Assembly: GCF_002737755.1 (NCBI RefSeq) | Contig: NZ_PEGH01000018.1 | Location: forward strand, 124,001 to 188,000 | Direction of reading: 5' to 3' | DNA length: 64,000 bases | From: Caulobacter sp. BP25 | GTDB lineage: Bacteria; Pseudomonadota; Alphaproteobacteria; Caulobacterales; Caulobacteraceae | Shown here: positions 57,108 to 64,000 of the stretch, in pieces | How the letters are laid out: every line of letters begins with the position of its first letter | How positions within the stretch are numbered: the first letter of the stretch is position 1 | The notes under the pieces: generated by a model | The model's input: the letters and a program-made list of their open reading frames with translations, nothing else | The model's database searches: none | Told to the model about the DNA's origin: nothing | Translations under genes and position numbers: made by a program

Positions 57108-58913
57108 ATGGAGCGTGACGTGATCAAGTCAATGAGTATTCCGCGCAAGTTGAGCATTTCATTCGTGCTGATCTGCGTGTCGGCGGCGATCACCATGTTG
57201 GTGTTTTTTGCGACGATCTCGGCGATCCAGTCGTCGACAAAGAGCAGCAACCTCGCCCAGTCGATCCACGCCCAGACGTTGGCTCTAGAGACCGCGATCC
57301 TGCGCCAGAACAGTCAATTCAGAGGCTTTCTCGTCACCGGCGATGAAACCTACCTGAAGTCCTATTACGAAGGGCGCGACGAGTACGACAAGGTCGCTTC
57401 GGACCTTAAGCCCATGCTCACCAGCGCCTCGCAGCTGGAGCAGCTGGAGGCCTCGCGCGTCGCGACGTTGGCATGGCGGAAAGATTGGGGCGACAGGCTG
57501 ATCGCCGTGGTCCGTCAAGGAGGCCGCGAAGAGGCTCAGGAGATCGTCCGTACGGCTGGCAAGAAGGTGCTGGTCACCCAGGCTGTGCAGCCGCTGCGCG
57601 ACATCCGCAAGGACCAGACGAAGCTTATCGAGCAGAACGGCCAACGCCAGAACACCGCGATCATCACCGCCATGGTGGCCTTGGCCGTCGGAGGCGTGGC
57701 GCTGATCGGCGTCGCGATGGGTCTCTCGGCCATGCTGAGCCGGATGATCGCGCGCCCCATCACCCAGCTGACCTCGGCCATGGCCGAGCTTGCCCAGGGA
57801 AACAACGAGATCACCGTCGACGCCGATCGCGCCGATGAGGTGGGTGACATGGCGAAAGCCGTCCTGGTGTTCCGCGACACCGCCCTGTCCAAGGCGCTGG
57901 CGGACCAGGCCAAGGCCAAGGCTGATCAGGCCAAGGCCGAGGCCGACCAGGCCAAGGCCGAGGCGGACGCCGCGGCCCGCGAGGTTGTGCAAAGCCTTTC
58001 GGCGGCGCTTGAGCGTCTGGCCATGGGCAATCTGAGCATGCCGATTCATACGCGCTTCCCGACGGACTACGAAAAGCTCCGTGCCGACTACAACACCGCG
58101 CTGCAAAGCCTGACGGATCTGATCGCCGACATCTCGAGCGGCGTCAGCAGCCTCGGCGAAGGCGCGCACGATATCAGCAGCGCGGCGGACCAGATGGCCC
58201 ACCGGACCGAGCAACAGGCGGCGAGCCTGGAGGAAACCGCTGCGGCGCTGAACGAAATCACCGTCGCGGTGCAAGCGGCCTCGGGCGGCGCCGGCTTGGC
58301 CAAGCAAGCTGTCGATGTCGCGCACAAGGACGTCGAGCGCAGCGGTAAGACGATGGACGAAGCCGTGGCCGCCATGGAGCGGATCGAAGCCTCGTCCCGC
58401 GAGATGGAATTGATCGTGGGCACGATCGACGAGATCGCCTTCCAGACCAACCTCCTGGCGCTCAACGCGGGCGTGGAAGCCGCGCGCGCTGGCGAGTCAG
58501 GACGCGGGTTCGCCGTGGTCGCCCAGGAAGTTCGAGCTCTCGCCCAACGGTCGGCCGAGGCCGCCAAGGAGATCAAGGGGCTTATCTCCAGCTCGAACGA
58601 ACAGGTTCAGCTTGGCGCCAAGCTCGTCAATGAGACGGGTGGAGCTCTGGGCAAGGTTGTTGGCCAGTTTGGTGAAATCTCCCGTCTGGTGACGGAGATC
58701 GCCAGCTCGGCCACCGAGCAGGCGAGCGGCCTCAACGAAGTCAACGTCGCGGTCAATCAGATGGATCGCTTCACCCAACAGAACGCCGCCATGGTCGAAG
58801 AGAGCACCGCGGCCAGCCATGCCATCCGCGCCGAGACGGAACGGTTGAGGTCGAAGGTTTCGGTGTTCAAGGTCGCCGAAACCACGGCGTCGAGCCGCTC
58901 CGAGGCCGCCTAG
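57108..58913 (+). CDS. Methyl-accepting chemotaxis protein with CHASE3 sensor
   Basis: A 601-residue chemoreceptor: TM1 at about 16-38, a CHASE3-type extracytoplasmic domain (about 40-175, [23 protein letters not shown]), TM2 at about 185-213, HAMP, a linker with three 7-residue ADQAKAE repeats, a second HAMP-like unit, and the signalling domain (about 340-580, tip [19 protein letters not shown] and [20 protein letters not shown]). No CheR pentapeptide at the end. The stop is the first element of a downstream palindromic repeat. Confidence 0.93.
   Translation: MERDVIKSMSIPRKLSISFVLICVSAAITMLVFFATISAIQSSTKSSNLAQSIHAQTLALETAILRQNSQFRGFLVTGDETYLKSYYEGRDEYDKVASDLKPMLTSASQLEQLEASRVATLAWRKDWGDRLIAVVRQGGREEAQEIVRTAGKKVLVTQAVQPLRDIRKDQTKLIEQNGQRQNTAIITAMVALAVGGVALIGVAMGLSAMLSRMIARPITQLTSAMAELAQGNNEITVDADRADEVGDMAKAVLVFRDTALSKALADQAKAKADQAKAEADQAKAEADAAAREVVQSLSAALERLAMGNLSMPIHTRFPTDYEKLRADYNTALQSLTDLIADISSGVSSLGEGAHDISSAADQMAHRTEQQAASLEETAAALNEITVAVQAASGGAGLAKQAVDVAHKDVERSGKTMDEAVAAMERIEASSREMELIVGTIDEIAFQTNLLALNAGVEAARAGESGRGFAVVAQEVRALAQRSAEAAKEIKGLISSSNEQVQLGAKLVNETGGALGKVVGQFGEISRLVTEIASSATEQASGLNEVNVAVNQMDRFTQQNAAMVEESTAASHAIRAETERLRSKVSVFKVAETTASSRSEAA
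57900..57962 (+). repeat. Three 21-bp coding repeats in the chemoreceptor linker
   Basis: Three near-identical 21-bp units encode ADQAKA(K/E), lengthening a helix between the two HAMP units in heptad steps. Copy number may vary between strains. Confidence 0.8.
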
Positions 58914-59022
58914 AGCCCTTTCCGACCTGATTGGATCAATCGGATCGGATAGAAAGAGTTATAATTCAAAAGCTTAGAGTATTCTCCGATAACCGTTTCA
59001 CACTCATCGGAAAATACTCTAG
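58911..59022. repeat. Palindromic intergenic repeat after the chemoreceptor gene
   Basis: The block runs from CTAGAGCC at the chemoreceptor stop to ACTCTAG. It contains a 16-bp inverted repeat (58975-58990 with 59006-59021, one mismatch; arm TAGAGTATTCTCCGAT) and, before it, a GATTGGATCAATCGGATCGG stretch of partly palindromic sequence. Elements with TAGAGC...TCCGAT...GATTGGATCAAT composition recur in alphaproteobacterial genomes as short palindromic repeats. It is AT-richer than its surroundings. Confidence 0.7.
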
Positions 59023-59046
59023 CGGGAAGCCGGCGCGCGCGTCGTC

Positions 59047-59640
59047 TCACGCGCGCTGGCCCAGCGCCTTACACGCCTCATGGCGGAAGCACGTCACGTA
59101 GTGGTCGTTGACCATGCCGGTGGCCTGCATGAAGGCGTAGACGATGACTGGGCCGCAGAACTTGAAGCCCTTAGCCTTCAGCGCCTTGGCCATGTCGACG
59201 GCCAGCGGCGTCTGGGCCGGGACCTGGCCGCTATGCTCCCAGGCGTTCTGGATCGGCGTCCCGCCGACGATGTCCCACAGGAAGCCCGAGAAGTCCTCGC
59301 CGCGCTCGCGCATGTCGAGATAGAGCCGGGCCCCGGCGATGGCCGCGTCGATCTTGCCGTTCGAGCGGATGATGCCCGCATCGGCCATCAGCCGGGCGCG
59401 GTCGGTCTCGTCAAAGCGGGCCACCTTGTCCGGATCAAAGCCCGCGAAGGCCGCGCGGAACGCCTCGCGTTTGCGCAGGATGGTGATCCAGGAAAGACCC
59501 GCCTGGAACCCGTCCAGCACCAGCTTTTCCCACAGGGCGCGGCTGTCCCACTCGGGCACGCCCCATTCGTGGTCGTGATAGGCCTCGTAGAACGGGTCCC
59601 CGTTCATGCCGCGCCAGGTGCATCGGGTCGGTTCGGTCAT
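59047..59640 (-). CDS. tag: DNA-3-methyladenine glycosylase I
   Basis: Excises 3-methyladenine from DNA. The 197-residue protein is of family length: RCTWRGMNGDPFYEAYHDHEWGVP in parts (Cys7 and histidines as zinc ligands), LVLDGFQAGLSWITILRKREAFRAAF, GIIRSNGKIDA and the C-terminal FCGPVIVYAFMQATGMVNDHYVTCFRH with the remaining ligands. Lies 41 bp upstream of nothing co-directional; ygfZ follows upstream on the same strand. Confidence 0.95.
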   Translation of the reverse strand: MTEPTRCTWRGMNGDPFYEAYHDHEWGVPEWDSRALWEKLVLDGFQAGLSWITILRKREAFRAAFAGFDPDKVARFDETDRARLMADAGIIRSNGKIDAAIAGARLYLDMRERGEDFSGFLWDIVGGTPIQNAWEHSGQVPAQTPLAVDMAKALKAKGFKFCGPVIVYAFMQATGMVNDHYVTCFRHEACKALGQRA

Positions 59641-59680
59641 GACCCGACGCTATCAGAACTTTTCGAGAACAAAAGCCCCC

Positions 59681-60478
59681 TCAGGCGATCCAGTCGGGCC
59701 GCTCGACCTGAACCGGACGCCCCTCGACCGTCAGCGCCGCGCCGTCGATGCGGTCCAGGCGCAGGAGGGCGAGCGCGCGGCCGTTGCGACCGCTCAAGAC
59801 CTCGCCGGCCCGCAGCTCGCCAGCCAGCACCTCGGCGCCGATGGAGGGCGGCGGACCTTCAAAGGTGATCGGCAGCATGCGGTTCTTGATCGTCCCGCGC
59901 CGCTTCATGCGGCTGGTGGTCTCCTGGCCGACGAAGCAGCCCTTCTTGAAGTCGATCCCGGCCAGCAGGTCGAAATTAGCCTCGATCGGATAGGTCTTCT
60001 CCTGGCCCCAGTCGGCGGGACCGGGCACGGCCAGGGCCAGGCGATGGGCGTCATAGGTGTCCTCGTCGGCGTTGGCCGGGCGCTCGTCATAGGCGCGCGC
60101 GCCCAGGGCCGGCAGGCGCGGATCGACGTAGAGGCCCGGGCCAACGGTCTCGTCGCCGAACACCGCCAGCACCGGGTGATCGCTAGCCTCCAGCGTCACC
60201 TTTGCTCGCAGGCGGTAGATCGTGAGGCGCTGTATCAAGGCGTCGCGCTGGTCAGCCTGGACGTCCAGCAGCGCGCCGTCCTCCATCCCTTTTGTGGTTC
60301 CGGCCACGAACAGGTCGTAGAGCAGCTTGCCCTGCGGCGTCAGCAGGCCCGCGAACCGCAGCTCGCCCGGCGCCAGGGTCTCGACGTCCTGGGTCAGCAG
60401 GCCCTGCAGGAAGCTCCTCCAGTCGGGACCGGAGACGGCGATGACGGCGCGGGAGGTCAGGCGGGCGGTGGTGGTCAT
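59681..60478 (-). CDS. ygfZ: Folate-binding protein YgfZ
   Basis: A 265-residue tetrahydrofolate-dependent protein that helps maintain iron-sulfur clusters, structurally related to GcvT. It has SGPDWRSFLQGLLTQDV, GLLTPQGKLLYDL and the family signature KGCFVGQETTSRMKRRG with its essential cysteine. It lies 40 bp upstream of tag on the same strand and is divergent from a family 9 glycosyltransferase. Confidence 0.93.
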   Translation of the reverse strand: MTTTARLTSRAVIAVSGPDWRSFLQGLLTQDVETLAPGELRFAGLLTPQGKLLYDLFVAGTTKGMEDGALLDVQADQRDALIQRLTIYRLRAKVTLEASDHPVLAVFGDETVGPGLYVDPRLPALGARAYDERPANADEDTYDAHRLALAVPGPADWGQEKTYPIEANFDLLAGIDFKKGCFVGQETTSRMKRRGTIKNRMLPITFEGPPPSIGAEVLAGELRAGEVLSGRNGRALALLRLDRIDGAALTVEGRPVQVERPDWIA

Positions 60479-60588
60479 GGGCGCAGATGTGGCGCCGAGG
60501 CGACGCTCGCGCCAGTCCCGAACATCGCGGAAACCTGAAGTGTTAACGCATGATGCGCCGACTCGCCGTTCAGCCTATAGATAGACCG

Positions 60589-61728
60589 ATGACACAGCGG
60601 GCCTTCCCGATTCTCTTCATCACGGCGACGCGCATCGGTGACGCGGTGCTTTCGTCCGGCCTCATCAAGATGCTGGCCGACCAGATCCCCAACGCGCGCT
60701 TCACGATCGTGGCCGGTCCGCTGGCCGCGCCGCTGTTCGCCCATGTGCCCGGTCTCGACCGGGTGATCGTGATGGAGAAGGGGAAGAGTAAGGGCCATTG
60801 GTTCAAGCTGTGGAGCCAGGTGCGCCACAAGAAGTGGGGCTTGGTGGTCGACCTGCGCGGCAGCGCCACGGCGCTCTTCCTGCGCCGCGACAAGCGGGCG
60901 ATCTGGAAGAGGACCCCCGGCGAGCCCGTGCACAAGGTGGTCGAGGCCGCTCGTGTCCTGAAGCTGGAGGGCGAGCCCCCCGCGCCCTATCTCTACATCA
61001 CGCCCGAGGTCGAGGCCCTGGCCGACGAGCTGCTGGGGACAAATGGCGTTGAGGGGGGCGGCCCGATCCTGGCCGTGGGGCCGGCGGCCAACTGGATCGG
61101 CAAGGTCTGGCCGATCGAACGCTTCGCCCAGACCGCCGCCCAACTCTTGGACAAGGACGGACCGCTGGCCGGCGGCCGGCTGCTGATCCTGGGCGGGCCG
61201 GAGGACACGCGTCTGGTCGAGGAGCTGCGCATGGCCTCGGCGCGCGGCCGCACGATCGACCTGACCGGCAAGGTTGATTTGCTGACCGCCTATGCCTGCC
61301 TCAAGCGCGCCAGCCTGTTCATCGGCAACGACTCGGGCCTGATGCATATCGCCGCCGCCGCCGGCTGCCCCACTGTCGGCTTGTTCGGCCCCTCGGACGA
61401 GCGCCGCTACGGCCCCTGGGGCGACAAGACCGTGGCCGTGCGCGGTCCGCGCAGCTTCGAACAGTTTCAGGCTGTTGATCCGGAGCTCTCCCAGGCCATC
61501 CGCCATATGAGCGATCTGCCGGTGACCACCGTGTTGCGTGCGGCCAAGGACCTGCTGGCGCGAGTGACGCCCAAGCCGGAGCCGGTGGTCGAGGCGCCTG
61601 CCGCCGAGCCCGCCGCCGAGACCGAGCAAGCCCCGCAGCCAGCGCTGGACGCCGAAAAAACGCCCGCTCGACGCGCCGCCCCGCGCAAGCGCGGACCCAA
61701 GCTCAGCGAGACCTCAGAGCCCGGCTGA
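60589..61728 (+). CDS. Glycosyltransferase family 9 (heptosyltransferase-like)
   Basis: A 379-residue protein with the GT9 pattern: ITATRIGDAVLSSGLIKML at the N-terminus, GNDSGLMHIAAAAGCPTVGLFGPSDERRYGPWG late, and WIGKVWPIERFAQTA in between. It probably adds heptose or a related sugar to lipopolysaccharide core. The last ~55 residues are a low-complexity Ala/Pro/Glu tail. An earlier in-frame ATG pair at 60550 is possible; 60589 matches the fold start. Confidence 0.9.
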   Translation: MTQRAFPILFITATRIGDAVLSSGLIKMLADQIPNARFTIVAGPLAAPLFAHVPGLDRVIVMEKGKSKGHWFKLWSQVRHKKWGLVVDLRGSATALFLRRDKRAIWKRTPGEPVHKVVEAARVLKLEGEPPAPYLYITPEVEALADELLGTNGVEGGGPILAVGPAANWIGKVWPIERFAQTAAQLLDKDGPLAGGRLLILGGPEDTRLVEELRMASARGRTIDLTGKVDLLTAYACLKRASLFIGNDSGLMHIAAAAGCPTVGLFGPSDERRYGPWGDKTVAVRGPRSFEQFQAVDPELSQAIRHMSDLPVTTVLRAAKDLLARVTPKPEPVVEAPAAEPAAETEQAPQPALDAEKTPARRAAPRKRGPKLSETSEPG

Positions 61729-61817
61729 TCCCGCCCTTGGTCCGGACGAACGGATAGTTGTTGCGGTGGAAATGGGGTGGCCCTAGATGGCCGAAAACCA
61801 TCGCGAGGAGCCGTGCC

Positions 61818-63152
61818 ATGACCCAGACCTTCGACCTGATCGTGCGTGGCGGCGAGGTGGTGAACCACGCCGGCCGGGACTTCACCGACATCGGCGTGCG
61901 CGGCGGCAAGATCGTCGCGATTGGTGATCTGTCCCAGGCCAGCGCCGGCGAGGTGTTCGACGCCACGGGCCTGACCGTGCTGCCGGGCGTCATCGACAGC
62001 CAGGTGCACTTCCGCGAACCGGGCCTGGAGTGGAAGGAAGACCTGGAAAGCGGCTCGCGCGGCGCGGCCCTGGGCGGCGTCACCGCCGTCTTCGAGATGC
62101 CCAATACCGAGCCGACCACCACCGACCCCGACGCCCTGGCCGACAAGCTCTCGCGCGCCAAGAACCGTATGCACACAGACCATGCCTTCTATGTCGGCGG
62201 CACCCACGAGAACGCGACCTTCCTGGGTGAGCTGGAGCGCCTGCCCGGCTGCTGCGGCATCAAGGTGTTCATGGGCGCCTCGACCGGCTCGCTGCTGGTG
62301 CAGGACGACGAGGGCGTCGAGAACGTGCTGCGGCATGTGAACCGCCGCGCGGCCTTCCACTCCGAGGACGAGTACCGCCTGGCCGAGCGCCGCAGCCTGG
62401 CTCGTCCCGGCGACTGGACCAGCCACCCGGAGGTGCGCGACGCCCAGGCCGCCCTGCAATCGACCCACCGCCTGGTCCGCATCGCCAAAAGCCTCGGCAA
62501 GCGGATCCACGTGCTGCACGTGACGACCAAGGAAGAGATCGACTTCCTGGCTCAGAACAAGGACGTCGCCAGCGTCGAGGTCACGCCCCAACACCTGACC
62601 CTGGTCGCGCCGGAAGCCTATGAGCGCCTGAAGGGCTTTGCGCAGATGAACCCGCCGATCCGCGACGCCGAGCACGTGGCCGGTATCTGGCGCGGGATCG
62701 ACACCGGCGTCGCCGACGTGCTGGGCAGCGACCACGCCCCGCACACCCGCGAGGAGAAGGCCAGGCCCTATCCGGCCTCGCCGTCGGGCATGCCGGGTGT
62801 CCAGACCCTGGTGCCGATCATGCTGACCCACGTCGTCGACGGGAAGCTCACCCTGGAGCGCTTCGTCGACCTGACCAGCCATGGCGTCAACCGCATCTTC
62901 GGCCTGGCCGACAAGGGCCGTATCGCCGAGGGCTTCGACGCCGACTTCACCATCGTCGACATGAAGGCCCGCCGGATCATCACCCACGACTGGATGGCCA
63001 CCCGCTCGGGCTGGACGCCGTTCGACGGCTTCGAGGCCAAGGCCTGGCCGGTGGCGACGATCGTGCGCGGGATCGTGGTCATGCGCGATGACGAGGTCAT
63101 CGCCGAGGGCCGCGGGGAGCCGGTGCGGTTCCTGGAGACGCTAGCGGGGTAG
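61818..63152 (+). CDS. pyrC: Dihydroorotase, class I (PyrC-type amidohydrolase)
   Basis: A 444-residue zinc amidohydrolase of the pyrimidine pathway or a close relative. It has LPGVIDSQVHFREPGLEWKEDLESGSR (first zinc histidines in H-F-R), the carbamylated lysine in GIKVFMGAST, HVLHVTTKEE, VTPQHLTL and the last zinc aspartate in GSDHAPHT. The REPG and the H-x-R pair favour dihydroorotase over allantoinase or hydantoinase. The ATG at 61818 has GAGGAG upstream. It stands without other pyr genes. Confidence 0.9.
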   Translation: MTQTFDLIVRGGEVVNHAGRDFTDIGVRGGKIVAIGDLSQASAGEVFDATGLTVLPGVIDSQVHFREPGLEWKEDLESGSRGAALGGVTAVFEMPNTEPTTTDPDALADKLSRAKNRMHTDHAFYVGGTHENATFLGELERLPGCCGIKVFMGASTGSLLVQDDEGVENVLRHVNRRAAFHSEDEYRLAERRSLARPGDWTSHPEVRDAQAALQSTHRLVRIAKSLGKRIHVLHVTTKEEIDFLAQNKDVASVEVTPQHLTLVAPEAYERLKGFAQMNPPIRDAEHVAGIWRGIDTGVADVLGSDHAPHTREEKARPYPASPSGMPGVQTLVPIMLTHVVDGKLTLERFVDLTSHGVNRIFGLADKGRIAEGFDADFTIVDMKARRIITHDWMATRSGWTPFDGFEAKAWPVATIVRGIVVMRDDEVIAEGRGEPVRFLETLAG

Positions 63153-63164
63153 GGTTTCCCTTCT

Positions 63165-63289
63165 CCGACCTCCCCGGCGAATGCCGGGGCCCAGATCGTA
63201 GAGCGTTAGGGCTGACGGGATTTAGAACCGAGGCCTATCGGCCGCTCAGAGCTTTCCATCTGGACCCCGGCATTCGCCGGGGAGGTCGG
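63165..63289. repeat. Paired 32-bp palindromic repeats downstream of dihydroorotase
   Basis: Units at 63165-63196 and 63258-63289 are inverted copies (31 of 32 positions). Each unit contains its own hairpin CCCCGGCGAATGCCGGGG. They flank about 60 bp of unrelated sequence. Such units recur between genes in related genomes. The right copy overlaps the end of the sigma factor gene. Confidence 0.8.
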
Positions 63290-64000
63290 CTGAGTGATGG
63301 CTTTCGCGTAATTCCATCCGCCTACAGATCAACCAGCGCCGCTCCGCCTCCGCCGGCCCCAAGGCCAGCGCCCGGTCATAGGCCAAAAGCGCCTCATCCC
63401 GACGCCCCAGGCGCGCCAGGAGGCTCGCCCGCACGGCGTGGAACGGCTGGAAGTCGGCCAAACGCGCTGCGTCCAGGGTTTCCAGTTCGGCCAGCGCCGT
63501 CGCCGGCCCCGCGATCTCGGCCAGAGCCACGGCGCGGTTCAGGCGGACGAACGGGTCCTCGCGCCACGTCAGCAGCATGTCGTAGAGAGCCAGGATCGCC
63601 GACCAGGGCGGCGGTTCGGTCAGCGAGCGCCGACGGAACCAGGCCGCGTGCAGCGCGGACCGCAGCTGGCGGGGCCCCGGCCTGTTCAGCTTGGCGGCCC
63701 GGCGTAACAACGCGTCGCCCTCGGCGATCAGCGCCCTGTTCCAAAGCTCGGGATCCTGCTGGTCCAGCGGGACCATCGCGCCCCCTGTATCCACCCGCGC
63801 TGGCCGACGCGCCTCGGCGAAGCGCACCAGGGCGGCGAAGGCCAGCGCTTCTGGTTCGTCCGGCAGCAGGTCCGCCAGGACGGCGGTCAGGCCCAGCATC
63901 TCGCGGGCGTAGCCGGCGTGCGCGCCCAAGCCGGCCGCATCCTCGTGAGCGCGGGCATAGGCGATTTCCAGCGTCGAGAGCACAGCGTCGATCCGCTCGG
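63246..64000 (-). CDS. ECF RNA polymerase sigma factor, ECF42-like, C-terminal part (5' end outside window)
   Basis: The frame stays open to the window end, so only the C-terminal ~250 residues are visible. They match the TPR-like extension of ECF42 sigma factors: ERIDAVLSTLEIAYARAHEDAAG, LPDEPEALAFAALVRFAEARRPAR, AILALYDMLLTWREDPFVRLNRAVALAE and RASLLARLGRRDEALLAYDRAL. The typical D-W-R-R-I-A-x-L-Y-D motif reads P-W-S-A-I-L-A-L-Y-D. The last ~18 residues are encoded by a palindromic intergenic repeat, so the native end has probably been changed. Confidence 0.88.
   Translation of the reverse strand, partial: ERIDAVLSTLEIAYARAHEDAAGLGAHAGYAREMLGLTAVLADLLPDEPEALAFAALVRFAEARRPARVDTGGAMVPLDQQDPELWNRALIAEGDALLRRAAKLNRPGPRQLRSALHAAWFRRRSLTEPPPWSAILALYDMLLTWREDPFVRLNRAVALAEIAGPATALAELETLDAARLADFQPFHAVRASLLARLGRRDEALLAYDRALALGPAEAERRWLICRRMELRESHHSADLPGECRGPDGKL

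Overview
The window is high-GC chromosomal DNA of an alphaproteobacterium, most likely a Caulobacter or close relative in the Caulobacteraceae. The main grounds are a 358-residue CcrM GANTC methyltransferase with two GANTC sites in its leader, a split b/b' F0 ATP synthase operon, large TonB receptor and porin genes, and dense, often 4-bp-overlapping gene packing. Most of it is core chromosome. I saw no rRNA, tRNA, CRISPR array, insertion sequence or prophage.

Layout. 1-7.6 kb: end of a cytochrome b561-YceI fusion, Sua5 (tRNA t6A), an FAD-linked 2-hydroxyacid dehydrogenase, a membrane protein/winged-helix regulator pair with a triple palindromic operator, yaaA, and a bdhA-patatin-NUDIX run. 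7.6-21 kb: secreted and membrane proteins, short-chain dehydrogenases, two HxlR regulators divergent from a GST gene and a quinone-reductase-like gene, nitronate monooxygenase, a Crp/Fnr regulator, an SPFH/NfeD pair, an ABC-2 exporter, a degenerate serine-resolvase-like protein, and an FtrA-type regulator divergent from a rhodanese. 21-28.5 kb: rnhA-thrB, ispH, a secreted protein with argS, and a chemoreceptor. 28.6-33.4 kb: a tandem glycine riboswitch and the complete gcvT-gcvH-gcvPA-gcvPB operon. 33.5-34.7 kb: two tandem paralogous small membrane proteins. 34.8-37.4 kb: F0 ATP synthase operon atpI-B-E-b'-b on the minus strand. 37.8-48.2 kb: DUF6481 protein, TauE-like exporter, smc, two DsbA-like proteins, a DciA-like DUF721 protein, mutY, GH25 lysozyme, ccrM and rnhB. 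This block is rich in chromosome maintenance and repair genes. 48.3-50.6 kb: a small periplasmic protein, cytochrome b561, a membrane-bound LuxR-type regulator, and the C-terminal remnant of an MFS transporter. 50.7-59 kb: TonB receptor, DUF2332 protein, an AT-rich spacer, OprP-like porin and a CHASE3 chemoreceptor. 59-64 kb: tag, ygfZ, a family 9 glycosyltransferase, a pyrC-type dihydroorotase and a truncated-by-window ECF sigma factor.

How the parts work together. The glycine riboswitch senses the substrate of the cleavage system it precedes. The two HxlR regulators, the FtrA-like regulator and the winged-helix regulator each sit beside their probable target and show candidate operators. 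CcrM sites occur in the ccrM leader itself. The least explained signals are intergenic: several palindromic repeat families, a 30-bp hairpin between thrB and ispH, a hairpin after atpE, and a 12-bp motif shared upstream of the TonB receptor and the porin. I found no clear new multi-gene system. The most unusual proteins are the catalytically dead resolvase-like protein and a TonB receptor carrying an EF-hand-like loop.
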